NCBI RefSeq assembly: GCF_000758305.1
Contig: NZ_CP009458.1
Span: 2,046,001-2,110,000, forward strand
Length of the DNA stretch: 64,000 nt
Source: Cedecea neteri
Lineage (GTDB): Bacteria > Pseudomonadota > Gammaproteobacteria > Enterobacterales > Enterobacteriaceae
Direction of reading: 5' to 3'
The position numbers and the translations under genes are program-made. Below, piece by piece: positions 50,377-58,567 of the stretch; position 1 is the stretch's first letter; every line of letters begins with the position of its first letter. A model generated the notes under the pieces. The model worked only from the letters and a program-made list of their open reading frames with translations. It did no database searches and was not told where the DNA came from.

Positions 50377-51303
50377 ATGTCTAGTAAACCGCTGTTTTAT
50401 AAGTGTCTCTTGCACCCTCGCTATTGGCTGACCTGGTTTGGGCTCGGCGTGCTTTGGCTGTGGGTTCAGCTTCCTTACCCGGTATTGATGAAAATGGGCG
50501 ACCTGATTGGCCGTTTCTCGATGCATTTTCTCAAGCGTCGGGTCACCATTGCCCGCCAGAATCTTCACCTTTGCTTCCCGCACTACAGCGAAGAGCAGAT
50601 TGAGGCCATCGTTCAGCAAAACTTTGCCTCCCTCGGCATGGGGTTGATTGAAACCGGCATGGCCTGGTTCTGGCCGGATGCGAGAGTGCGCAAATGGTTT
50701 GACGTGCGCGGCCTGGAGCACATCAATGCCGCCTGCGACAAAGGCAAAGGCGTAATGGTTATCGGCGTGCATTTTATGTCGCTGGAGCTGGGCGGGCGCG
50801 TAATGGGGTTATGCCGCCCAATGATGGCGATGTACCGGCCGCACAACAACAAAGTCATGGAATACGTGCAAACCCGTGGGCGCTCGCGTTCCAACAAAGC
50901 GATGCTCGACAGGCGCAACCTGAAGGGAATGGTGAAAGCGTTGAAAACCGGTGAGGCGGTGTGGTTCGCCCCGGATCAGGACTATGGTCCGAAAGGCAGT
51001 TCCTTTGCGCCTTTCTTCGCGGTCCAGCAGGCTGCAACAACCAACGGGACCTTTACCATTGCCCGCCTGGCAAAACCCGCCATTCTGACCACGGTTTTGA
51101 TCCGCAAACCCTGCGGGACGGGCTACCAGCTGGTCATCGAGCCGGAGTTCTGTGATTATCCCGGCGAAGACGAACAGGCCGCCGCAGCCTATATGAACCG
51201 TAAGATTGAGCACGAAATTATGCGCGCGCCGGAGCAGTATCTGTGGCTGCACCGCCGTTTTAAAACCCGGCCTTTTGGCCACGCCAGGCTTTACACGATT
51301 TAA
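50377..51303 (+). CDS. lpxP: Lipid A palmitoleoyl acyltransferase LpxP
   Basis: This inner-membrane acyltransferase transfers palmitoleate in place of laurate to Kdo2-lipid IVA, the cold-shock variant of LpxL. The protein has an N-terminal membrane helix (HPRYWLTWFGLGVLWLWVQL, shared with E. coli LpxP), the HX4E motif in GVHFMSLELGG, and VWFAPDQDYGPKGSSFAPFF. ATG 50377 is used, with AAAGAAG upstream; GTG 50371 is alternative. LpxL and LpxM differ in the first 40 residues, so LpxP is the best assignment. It lies alone on the plus strand between ampH and the hydrolase. Confidence 0.93.
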   Translation: MSSKPLFYKCLLHPRYWLTWFGLGVLWLWVQLPYPVLMKMGDLIGRFSMHFLKRRVTIARQNLHLCFPHYSEEQIEAIVQQNFASLGMGLIETGMAWFWPDARVRKWFDVRGLEHINAACDKGKGVMVIGVHFMSLELGGRVMGLCRPMMAMYRPHNNKVMEYVQTRGRSRSNKAMLDRRNLKGMVKALKTGEAVWFAPDQDYGPKGSSFAPFFAVQQAATTNGTFTIARLAKPAILTTVLIRKPCGTGYQLVIEPEFCDYPGEDEQAAAAYMNRKIEHEIMRAPEQYLWLHRRFKTRPFGHARLYTI

Positions 51304-51354
51304 TCTTCAGGCAGGTGTGCTACGCTTTTTTCTTCTTATTTGAGGAGAGTTAGC

Positions 51355-51879
51355 ATGCCTGCATCGCGCATTGTGATGGTCATCGATATGCAAAACGGTG
51401 TCCTGGAGTCCCCCCGCCACGCCCGCGAACAAACTGCCGCCAGAATTAATCAACTCATTGATGCCGCCGATAAAGTCATTTTTATTCAGCATAATGAGGC
51501 GGAACTGCAGCCGGGCAGCGATGCCTTCGACATTATTCCTGAACTTCATCGCCCGGAAGGGGCGCTGTATGTGACCAAAACGGCGTGCGACGCGTTTTAC
51601 CGCACCGAACTGGACTCGCTGTTAAAACAACATGGGATAAATGCGCTGGTCGTATGTGGCTGCGCCACGGATTACTGCGTGGATACCACCATTAAAAATG
51701 GCGTCAGTCGGGGCTATGCGATGACGGTTGCCAGCGATGCCCATACCACGGCTGACCGTGCATCGGTGAGCGCCGAAGCGCTGATTAATCACCACAACGA
51801 GGTTTGGGCTAACCTGTCGATTCCGGGCAATACGCTGGCGGTGAAAACCACCGAGGCTATTCTCGACGGCTGGCGCTAA
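51355..51879 (+). CDS. Isochorismatase-like cysteine hydrolase
   Basis: This 174-residue cytoplasmic hydrolase is of the nicotinamidase/isochorismatase superfamily. The catalytic triad appears as Asp in IVMVIDMQNGVLES, Lys in LYVTKTACDAFYRT and Cys in VVCGCATDYCVDTT, followed by the cis-peptide region. ATG 51355 has AGGAGAG upstream; an earlier frame start at 51340 is less likely. Substrate unknown: family members cleave nicotinamide, isochorismate, biuret, ureidoacrylate and others. It is followed by sbmA with a 110-base gap, without shared function evident. Confidence 0.88.
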   Translation: MPASRIVMVIDMQNGVLESPRHAREQTAARINQLIDAADKVIFIQHNEAELQPGSDAFDIIPELHRPEGALYVTKTACDAFYRTELDSLLKQHGINALVVCGCATDYCVDTTIKNGVSRGYAMTVASDAHTTADRASVSAEALINHHNEVWANLSIPGNTLAVKTTEAILDGWR

Positions 51880-51989
51880 GTTATGTAAGCCTCTCTCACT
51901 CCTTGATACAACATTCTGCAAGCATTATCGTAGAACGTTCGCTATAACCGGCAGATATAACAACAAAAAGTCGTATCAGGAGTGTTGTC

Positions 51990-53207
51990 ATGTTCAAATC
52001 TTTTTTCCCGTCGCCGAAGCTGTTTTTTCTTTCGGCGGCAATATGGGGACTACTCGCAGTCATATTCTGGCAGGCCGGTGGCGGCCTTTGGTTAGAAAAC
52101 CTTGTGGGAGCCAGCCAGCAAATACCGATTAGCGCGGCACGTTTCTGGACGTTAAAAGCATTTGTTTTTTATGCTTTTTATGCTGTTTGTGTGGGTCTTT
52201 TTGCCGGTGTCTGGGCGCTGATTAGCCCTCATCCGTGGCAGCGCTGGTCGATTCTCGGCTCCTCGCTTATCGTCTTTGTGACCTGGTTTATGGTCGAGCT
52301 GGGCGTGGCGATCAACGCCTGGTACGCGCCGTTCTTTGATCTTATCCAAACCGCGTTAGCGTCCCCGAATAAAGTCCCGCTGCAGCGATTCTATAGCGAA
52401 ACCGGCGTGTTTCTTGGTATCGCGCTGATTTATGTCACCGTCGGCGTGCTGAACAGCTTCTTTATCAGCCACTACGTATTCCGCTGGCGCACGGCGATGA
52501 ACGACTACTATATGGAGCACTGGCAGAAGCTGCGTCATATCGAAGGGGCGGCTCAGCGTGTGCAGGAAGACACCATGCGCTTTGCTTCTACGCTTGAGGA
52601 CATGGGCGTGAGCCTGCTGCAGTCGGTGATGACTTTGATAGCCTTCCTGCCGATTCTTGTCGCACTGTCTCCACACGTGAAAGAACTGCCGATTGTCGGG
52701 GCGGTGCCTTATGGCCTGGTGATTGCGGCGATTATCTGGTCGCTGATGGGAACCGGCCTGCTGGCCGCGGTCGGGATAAAGCTGCCGGGGCTGCAGTTTA
52801 ATAACCAAAAAGTTGAGGCCGCCTACCGTAAGGAACTGGTTTATGGGGAAGATGACGGCAGCCGTGCTACCCCGCCAACGGTAAAAGCGCTGTTTGGCGA
52901 CGTGCGGCATAACTATTTCCGCCTCTACTTCCATTACACCTATTTTAATATTGTGCGCATTCTCTATCTGCAGATAGACAATGTGTTTGGTCTTTTCCTG
53001 CTGTTCCCTTCTATTGCCGCAGGCGCGATTACCCTGGGGCTGATGCAGCAGATCACCAACGCTTTTGGCCAGGTGCGCGGCTCGTTCCAGTACCTGATCA
53101 GTTCCTGGACCACGCTGGTTGAGCTGATGTCTATCTACAAACGTCTGCGCAGCTTCGAGCGAACGCTGCAGGATGTGCCGGTGCCGGGCACCGAAGAAGC
53201 CGTCTGA
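51990..53207 (+). CDS. sbmA: Peptide antibiotic importer SbmA
   Basis: SbmA (BacA) is a proton-driven inner-membrane homodimer that imports microcins B17 and J25, bleomycin and proline-rich antimicrobial peptides. The 405-residue protein is full length and near-identical in pattern to E. coli SbmA: MFKSFFPSPKLFFLSAAIWG, HYVFRWRTAMNDYYMEHWQK, RHIEGAAQRVQEDTMRF, and IVRILYLQIDNVFGLFLLFP. It resembles ABC exporters' membrane domain but has no ATPase. In E. coli it is co-transcribed with yaiW; here an efflux cassette and terminators separate them. Confidence 0.96.
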   Translation: MFKSFFPSPKLFFLSAAIWGLLAVIFWQAGGGLWLENLVGASQQIPISAARFWTLKAFVFYAFYAVCVGLFAGVWALISPHPWQRWSILGSSLIVFVTWFMVELGVAINAWYAPFFDLIQTALASPNKVPLQRFYSETGVFLGIALIYVTVGVLNSFFISHYVFRWRTAMNDYYMEHWQKLRHIEGAAQRVQEDTMRFASTLEDMGVSLLQSVMTLIAFLPILVALSPHVKELPIVGAVPYGLVIAAIIWSLMGTGLLAAVGIKLPGLQFNNQKVEAAYRKELVYGEDDGSRATPPTVKALFGDVRHNYFRLYFHYTYFNIVRILYLQIDNVFGLFLLFPSIAAGAITLGLMQQITNAFGQVRGSFQYLISSWTTLVELMSIYKRLRSFERTLQDVPVPGTEEAV

Positions 53208-53216
53208 GGCTAAAAG

Positions 53217-53246
53217 AAAAGGGATGGCGTAATGCCATCCCTTTTT
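53217..53246. terminator. Bidirectional terminator between sbmA and the EmrB-like gene
   Basis: AAAAGGGATGGC-GTAAT-GCCATCCCTTTTT is a perfect stem with A on the left and T on the right, so it ends both convergent transcripts. Confidence 0.9.
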
Positions 53247-53248
53247 GA

Positions 53249-54784
53249 TCAATGCCCTGCGGAAGGGGCACCCGGCGCGCCGGCGCGCACAAACGGCGGA
53301 CGGGCAAACCAAATCACCACAATCAGGGCCATAAAGCCCCAGCCCAGCAGCCAGAAGTAGTCGATAGTCGACATCATATAGGCCTGCTGCTCAATGGTTT
53401 TATCCACCACGGCAAGATGCTGCTGCGTGGCGCCGCCCATCTTGTGCAGGTAATCCACCGCCGACGGATTGTAGGCTGAGACGCTCTCCGTCAGGTTGGC
53501 ATGGTGATAAACCTCGCGGCGCGACCAAATCCAGGTGGTCAGCGACGAGGCAAACGACCCGCCGAGCACACGGAAGAAGGTGGCCAGGCCAGAGCCTTCC
53601 GCGACCTCAACGCCGTGCAGGTTCGACAGCACAATGGTGGTGATCGGCATGAAGAAGAACGCCACACCAATCCCCATAAACAGCTGCACTTCGGCGATGG
53701 TGCGGAAATCCACGTTGGTATTGAACTGCGCCCGCAGCAGGCACGAAGCGCCCATAGTCAGGAACGACAGCGTGGCCAGCAGGCGCATATCAACCTTGTT
53801 GGCGTAGCGCCCGACAATCGGCGTCAGCAGCAGCGGTAGCACACCCATTGGAGCGGCGGCCAGCCCGGCCCAGATGGCGGTGTAGCCCATCTGGGTTTGC
53901 AGCCACTGCGGCAGAATAATGTTGATGGCGAAGAACGCCGCGTAACCCAGCGTCAGCGATAGCGTCCCGATGGCGAAGTTGCGGTCGGCGAACAGCCGCA
54001 GGTTAACTATCGGGTGGCGTTCGCCCAGTTCCCAAATGACAAACGACACCAGCGAAACCGCAGAGATAACCGACATGGTGATGATCTCTGGCGAGGCGAA
54101 CCAGTCGAGATCGTTCCCCTTATCCAGCACCACCTGCAGCAGCCCGACGCCCAGCACCAGCAGCGCAATCCCGATGTAATCGATAGGGGCGATGGTGGTC
54201 GTTTCTTCACGCTCGCGTAGCTGTGTCCAGACCACGATGGCGGCAAATATCCCGATCGGCACGTTGATGTAGAAGATCCACGGCCAGGAATAGTTATCGG
54301 TGATCCAGCCGCCGGTGATTGGCCCGACAATCGGCGCGACAACCGTCACCATCGACAGCAGCGCCAACGCCATACTTCGCTTGCTGGACGGGAAGATAAT
54401 CAGTAACAGCGTCTGGCACATCGGGAACATGGGGCCGGCGAAAAAGCCCTGCAGCGCGCGGAAGATAATCAGCTCGGTCATGCTGTGGGCAAAGCCGCAC
54501 AGGAACGAGGTGAGGGTGAACAGCGCCACGGAGCCGACGAACAGCTTGAGCTGCCCGAACCGGCGGGTAAACCAGCCGGTCAGCGGCAAGGCAATGGCGT
54601 TACACACCGCGAACGAGGTGATAACCCAGGTGCCCTGGTCAGCGCTGACGCCGAGGTTTCCGGCGATCGTCGGCAGCGCCACGTTAGCGATGGTGGAATC
54701 CAGCACCTGCATAAACGTCGCCAGCGATAGCGCGATCGTCGCCAGCAGCAGGCTGGGAGGCGTAAACGCCGCCTTATCTTGCAT
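53249..54784 (-). CDS. EmrB-like MFS multidrug transporter (DHA2)
   Basis: This 14-helix drug:proton antiporter of the major facilitator superfamily is 511 residues. Family motifs are TFMQVLDSTIANVALPTIAG (DHA2 motif with D-S-T-I-A-N-V), GWFTRRFGQLKLFVGSVALF, and FPSSKRSMALALLSMVTVVA followed by PIVGPITGGWITDNYSW. It works with a periplasmic adaptor and TolC to expel hydrophobic drugs and uncouplers. Ten bases separate it from the EmrA-like gene upstream. It resembles but is not the usual emrB locus (which adjoins mprA elsewhere in E. coli), so it is an EmrB paralogue. Confidence 0.92.
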   Translation of the reverse strand: MQDKAAFTPPSLLLATIALSLATFMQVLDSTIANVALPTIAGNLGVSADQGTWVITSFAVCNAIALPLTGWFTRRFGQLKLFVGSVALFTLTSFLCGFAHSMTELIIFRALQGFFAGPMFPMCQTLLLIIFPSSKRSMALALLSMVTVVAPIVGPITGGWITDNYSWPWIFYINVPIGIFAAIVVWTQLREREETTTIAPIDYIGIALLVLGVGLLQVVLDKGNDLDWFASPEIITMSVISAVSLVSFVIWELGERHPIVNLRLFADRNFAIGTLSLTLGYAAFFAINIILPQWLQTQMGYTAIWAGLAAAPMGVLPLLLTPIVGRYANKVDMRLLATLSFLTMGASCLLRAQFNTNVDFRTIAEVQLFMGIGVAFFFMPITTIVLSNLHGVEVAEGSGLATFFRVLGGSFASSLTTWIWSRREVYHHANLTESVSAYNPSAVDYLHKMGGATQQHLAVVDKTIEQQAYMMSTIDYFWLLGWGFMALIVVIWFARPPFVRAGAPGAPSAGH

Positions 54785-54794
54785 AACGTCTCTC

Positions 54795-55973
54795 TTAGCG
54801 GTTGGCTGACGCTACCGGCTGGCTATTGTCATGAAGGATTTTGGTGACCAGTTTGTCGGCTTCGTCCAGCGCGTTCTGGTAAACGTCGGTGGTGAAGCGC
54901 GGCGCGGCGACGGTTTTTTGCGGCAGCAGGTGGCCGTCTGCATTGCGAATATCAACGCGAGCGAACATCGACAGGCCAACCCGTAGCGGGTGTTTCTGCA
55001 TGTCGTGCGGGTCAAGCGTAATGCGGACCGGCAGGCGCTGAACGATTTTGATCCAGTTGCCGCTGGCGTTCTGGGCCGGTAACAGCGAGAAGGCGCTGCC
55101 GGTGCCGATGCCAAGGCTTTCAATGGTGCCGTGATACTCCACATCGTCCCCGTAGAGATCGGCGGTGAGCGTCACTTTCTGGCCCAGGCGCATGTCCTGC
55201 ATCTGGCTCTCTTTGAAGTTGGCGTCTACCCAGACCTGGTCCAGCGGCACAATCGCCAGCAGGGTGGTGCCGGAATCAACACGCATCCCCAACTGAACGG
55301 CGCGTTTAGCGACAAAGCCGCTCACCGGCGCAACGATAGTGCTGCGGGCGTTGTCGAGGAAACGCTGGCGCAGCGTGGCAACGGCGCTTTTAATTTCCGG
55401 GTGGCTGTCGATAACCGTGTCATCCACCATCGCTAAATTAGTGCGCAATGCCTGCTGGGCGGCGACTAAATCACTTTGTGCGCTGGTGACGGCATCGCGA
55501 TAGTGGGACAGGTCTTCAGCGGCAATGGCGCCGGTGGCAAAAATCTTCTGGCGGCGAGCGTAGTCGCTTTGTGCCGTTTGCAGCGCAACTTGCTTCGCGG
55601 CGACCTGGGCCCGGTAGTTATCCGCGGTGCTGTAAAGCCCACGTACCTGACGCACGGTATTCGCGAGGTTAGCTTCCGCCTGCTGGAGCGCGATTTCGGT
55701 GTCGCTTGGGTCGAGCTGCACCAGCGGCTGCCCTTTTTCGACGTAGTCCCCTTCATCGACGCTGACCTGCGTTACCGTGCCGCCGATTTGCGGCGTCAGC
55801 GTGACCTGGTTGCCGTTGACGTAGGCGTCGTCGGTGGTTTCGTAGTAGCGCGCGTAAAGCATGTACCACGCCACGCAGCCTGCGCCGATCAGCAGCAGGA
55901 TAATGAGAAAAATGGCGAAGTTACGCTTGCGCTTGCTCGGCGCGCGTTCAACCTGCTCGGTAGAGGTTTGCAT
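54795..55973 (-). CDS. EmrA-like membrane fusion protein
   Basis: This 392-residue HlyD/EmrA periplasmic adaptor links the MFS pump to an outer-membrane channel. A membrane helix (AIFLIILLLIGAGCVAWYML) follows a basic cytoplasmic tail. The lipoyl half-motif is YYETTDDAYVNGNQVTLTPQ with VSVDEGDYVEKGQPLVQLDP. A long coiled hairpin (TVRQVRGLYSTADNYRAQVA) precedes STIVAPVSGFVAKRAVQLGM. GTGSAFSLLPAQNASGNWIK is nearly identical in E. coli EmrA. It sits between the MarR regulator and the EmrB-like pump, completing an emrRAB-type cassette. Confidence 0.93.
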   Translation of the reverse strand: MQTSTEQVERAPSKRKRNFAIFLIILLLIGAGCVAWYMLYARYYETTDDAYVNGNQVTLTPQIGGTVTQVSVDEGDYVEKGQPLVQLDPSDTEIALQQAEANLANTVRQVRGLYSTADNYRAQVAAKQVALQTAQSDYARRQKIFATGAIAAEDLSHYRDAVTSAQSDLVAAQQALRTNLAMVDDTVIDSHPEIKSAVATLRQRFLDNARSTIVAPVSGFVAKRAVQLGMRVDSGTTLLAIVPLDQVWVDANFKESQMQDMRLGQKVTLTADLYGDDVEYHGTIESLGIGTGSAFSLLPAQNASGNWIKIVQRLPVRITLDPHDMQKHPLRVGLSMFARVDIRNADGHLLPQKTVAAPRFTTDVYQNALDEADKLVTKILHDNSQPVASANR

Positions 55974-55998
55974 TTTTATGTGGCCTTAATTAGAAAGC

Positions 55999-56454
55999 TT
56001 AGAGGTGGCGCTCGGTGATCTCATCCGGCAGCATTTTGATCAGCAGTTCATTGAGCTGCTTCGCTTCTTTAGGCGTCAGGCGTTCGGTAAGGGTGCCGAT
56101 AATCGACGCCAGTGCGTCGTTCTGAAAAGCCTCGCACAGTTCTTGCCCTTTCTCGGTCAGCGCCAGAATGACCTGGCGTTTATCTTCGGGATTCACGTTT
56201 CGCACGATCAGATCTCGCTTCACCATTCGTTCAAGCATGCGGCTCATGGCGCCGGTATCCATCACCAGATTTTTGCTGACTTCTACCGGGCTGTTAAAGC
56301 CCTTAAAGATGCTTATCAAGACTTTGAATTGCGCACCGGTAATGCCCATCGGCGAAAAGTACTGGGTGATGAGCTGGTCTTTGAACTGGTTCGACAGGTG
56401 AATCAGCAGGCCAAGGTGCAGTTTGGAATAGGGATTACCCGTAGTGTTACTCAT
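55999..56454 (-). CDS. MarR-family repressor of the EmrAB-like pump
   Basis: This 151-residue winged-helix regulator begins with a dimerisation helix (YSKLHLGLLIHLSNQFKDQL). The DNA-binding region follows: SPVEVSKNLVMDTGAMSRML, ERMVKRDLIVRNVNPEDKRQ with the VILALTEKGQELCE wing. MarR proteins release DNA on binding phenolic or lipophilic drugs. The gene is first in the pump operon, and a perfect 13-base inverted repeat lies just upstream of its start, a likely autoregulatory operator. AraC-like or MprA/EmrR alternatives are excluded by the sequence pattern and context; the exact ligand is unknown. Confidence 0.9.
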   Translation of the reverse strand: MSNTTGNPYSKLHLGLLIHLSNQFKDQLITQYFSPMGITGAQFKVLISIFKGFNSPVEVSKNLVMDTGAMSRMLERMVKRDLIVRNVNPEDKRQVILALTEKGQELCEAFQNDALASIIGTLTERLTPKEAKQLNELLIKMLPDEITERHL

Positions 56455-56460
56455 GGTATT

Positions 56461-56500
56461 TGCCTGGTCAGTAGTTGCAAATGAAATTACTGACCAGGCA
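56461..56500. promoter_or_regulatory. Perfect 13-bp inverted repeat upstream of the MarR gene
   Basis: TGCCTGGTCAGTA (56461-56473) and TACTGACCAGGCA (56488-56500) are exact complements with a 14-base spacer. The element begins seven bases from the MarR start codon and would cover its ribosome-binding site. It is a probable operator for the repressor, or an mRNA hairpin hiding that site. Confidence 0.65.
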
Positions 56501-56590
56501 TCTAGTTGTCAATCGGTGATTTCCAGTAGCGCACAAACTGAAAAACAGGCAGGGTGGTGCGGTTGATGATGAAAGGGAAAGGAAATTAAC

Positions 56591-57703
56591 ATGGTGGGTT
56601 CTCTCTCTCCGGCCCGGCGGCTTGCCGTGCCGGGGCTGCTGGCGCTGCTTGTACTGGCCGGCTGTACAACCAAAACCACAACGCCGGGCACCACGACAAC
56701 GGCGGCAAAACCAGTGGACATCGAAACCCTGGCCCAGCGCAAAATCCCTGATGGGGTGAAGGACCGCGCGGGGCTGGCAAAAGATCTGCTGACAACCCTG
56801 AAAAGCCAAAATCTTGAGCAGAGCGAAGAGAATATCTGTTCGGTGCTGGCGGTGGCGCTGCAGGAGTCTAATTTGCAGGCCGATCCGGCGGTGCCGGGGT
56901 TGAACAAAATTGCCTGGAAAGAGATCGACCGTAGGGCGGAGAAAATGCACATTCCGCCGCTGCTGGTGCACACCGCGCTGCGCATTAACTCCCCTAACGG
57001 CAAAAGCTACAGCGAGCGGCTGGATAACGTCAAAACCGAAGGGCAGCTCAGCGCTATTTTCGATGATTTCCTGACGATGGTGCCGATGGGACAAAAGCTG
57101 TTCGGCAGCTTTAACCCGGTACGTACCGGCGGCACGATGCAGGTCAGCGTGGCCTTTGCCGAGAAACATACCGATGGTTACCCGTGGAAAATAGAAGGGA
57201 CGGTGCGGCAGGAAGTATTCACCCGCCGCGGTGGACTTTGGTTCGGGACCTACCATTTGCTGAATTACCCGGCTAACTACACAAAACCTCTTTATCGCTT
57301 CGCCGACTACAACGCGGGCTGGTACGCCAGCCGCAATGCGGCTTTCCAGAGCGCCGTGAGTAAGGCGGCGGGCGTGAAGCTGGCGCTGGATGGCGACCTG
57401 ATTCTGTACACCAGCGATAAACCAAGCAGCACCGAAATGGCGGTACGTAAGCTCTCTAAGCAGTTGGATATGAGCGACAGTGAAATCCGTCGGGCGCTGC
57501 AAAAAGGCGACAGCATTGGATTCGAAAAAACCAGCCTTTACAAACAGGTCTTTGCGCTGGCGGAGAAAAAAGCGGGGCAGCCGCTGGCCAGAGAAATCCT
57601 GCCGGGGATCGTGCTTGAAAGCCCTAAAATCACCCGTAATTTGACCACGGCCTGGTTTGCAAAACGCGTGGACGACAGGCGGGCAAGCTGTATGCAGAGG
57701 TGA
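56591..57703 (+). CDS. yaiW: Outer-membrane lipoprotein YaiW
   Basis: This DUF1615-family lipoprotein is 370 residues. In E. coli YaiW is surface-exposed and co-expressed with sbmA, with effects on sensitivity to proline-rich peptides. The lipobox is VLAGCTTKT (cysteine about residue 24-26), and the family core includes ENICSVLAVALQESNLQADP, RVRTGGTMQVSVAFAEKHTD-like region, and TYHLLNYPANYTKPLYRFAD. In this genome it is separated from sbmA by the emrRAB-like cassette and must have its own promoter. A strong terminator follows. Confidence 0.92.
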   Translation: MVGSLSPARRLAVPGLLALLVLAGCTTKTTTPGTTTTAAKPVDIETLAQRKIPDGVKDRAGLAKDLLTTLKSQNLEQSEENICSVLAVALQESNLQADPAVPGLNKIAWKEIDRRAEKMHIPPLLVHTALRINSPNGKSYSERLDNVKTEGQLSAIFDDFLTMVPMGQKLFGSFNPVRTGGTMQVSVAFAEKHTDGYPWKIEGTVRQEVFTRRGGLWFGTYHLLNYPANYTKPLYRFADYNAGWYASRNAAFQSAVSKAAGVKLALDGDLILYTSDKPSSTEMAVRKLSKQLDMSDSEIRRALQKGDSIGFEKTSLYKQVFALAEKKAGQPLAREILPGIVLESPKITRNLTTAWFAKRVDDRRASCMQR

Positions 57704-57711
57704 CGATAGTG

Positions 57712-57740
57712 GGCGGAAGCGCTAAAGCTTCCGCCTTTTT
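57712..57740 (+). terminator. Rho-independent terminator after yaiW
   Basis: GGCGGAAGC and GCTTCCGCC form a perfect nine-base stem with a six-base loop, followed by TTTTT. yaiY ends directly beyond on the other strand. Confidence 0.9.
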
Positions 57741-57742
57741 GA

Positions 57743-58081
57743 TCAGTAATACCAGGCGGAGTGGCGGCGGTTTCTCAGGCGTATCGTCAGGGCGACAATG
57801 CCGATGGCGACAGCGCCAAGCAGGAAGGGAATCAGCCCGAACACGGTGCTGACCGCCAGGCCCATCTCAATGCGTGGGCGGCTGGCATCGTTGCCTTGCG
57901 CCAGATACTCCAGTAGCCCGGGCGCCTGCACAATAAGATTCAGCATTTGGGTGGCAACCCAAAAACAAAAGAGAACGAACAGCGCATAGGCAATATTGCC
58001 CGGCACCGATCTTTCTGATTTTGCTGTCATTATGACCCGAGTAGCCGGAATAACGGCTTTCGACAATGAAATATCAGGCAT
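57743..58081 (-). CDS. yaiY: Inner-membrane protein YaiY
   Basis: This small membrane protein is of the DUF2755 type, in the position of E. coli yaiY. With the start at 58081 (GGGAGGT upstream) it has 112 residues, close to the 102 of E. coli. It shows SVPGNIAYALFVLFCFWVAT as first helix and GLAVSTVFGLIPFLLGAVAI as second, with a basic C-terminus. The region up to 58210 is open but unlikely to be coding. Function unknown. Confidence 0.9.
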   Translation of the reverse strand: MPDISLSKAVIPATRVIMTAKSERSVPGNIAYALFVLFCFWVATQMLNLIVQAPGLLEYLAQGNDASRPRIEMGLAVSTVFGLIPFLLGAVAIGIVALTIRLRNRRHSAWYY

Positions 58082-58351
58082 CACGACCTCCCGTAAACGC
58101 AATTTGAACCCAATGTGTGGCATCTTATAGCGCGAATTTTGGCAGGTGATAGGCGTTGTCAATATCAGATTGCTGGTAATTTGAAGGCCAGAATCCTCCT
58201 GGATTTGCATTTTTTGCTCAAGTTCACATTTTGGTAACTTAAGGTAAATCTCGTTAACATTATGCTAGCGGAGTGCGTGGCAATCGCGCGTTTCTCTGCC
58301 GCCGATGTGCGACAATGCCTGTAGGCTTATTTTTGAATGCGTGAGGCGGCT

Positions 58352-58564
58352 ATGTTAACCCTGAAAATGCGTCGGGACTGGCATTACTATGCGGTGGCGA
58401 TTGGGCTGATTTTTATTCTGAATGGCGTGGTCGGTCTGCTGGGCCTGGAAACGAAGGGCTGGCAGAGCTATGCGGTAGGGCTGGTGACCTGGGCGATCGG
58501 TTTCTGGCTCGCGGGCTTTATTATCCGCCGTCCCCGGGAAGAGTCGGACACGGCGGAGTCTTAA
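58352..58564 (+). CDS. yaiZ: Small membrane protein YaiZ
   Basis: This 70-residue product has two predicted helices (HYYAVAIGLIFILNGVVGLL and SYAVGLVTWAIGFWLAGFII) and is the same length as E. coli YaiZ (DUF2754). ATG 58352 has GAGGCGG upstream. It is convergent with ddlA. GTCTTAA-GCA-TTAAGAC, a perfect small palindrome, contains both stop codons. Function unknown. Confidence 0.92.
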   Translation: MLTLKMRRDWHYYAVAIGLIFILNGVVGLLGLETKGWQSYAVGLVTWAIGFWLAGFIIRRPREESDTAES

Positions 58565-58567
58565 GCA

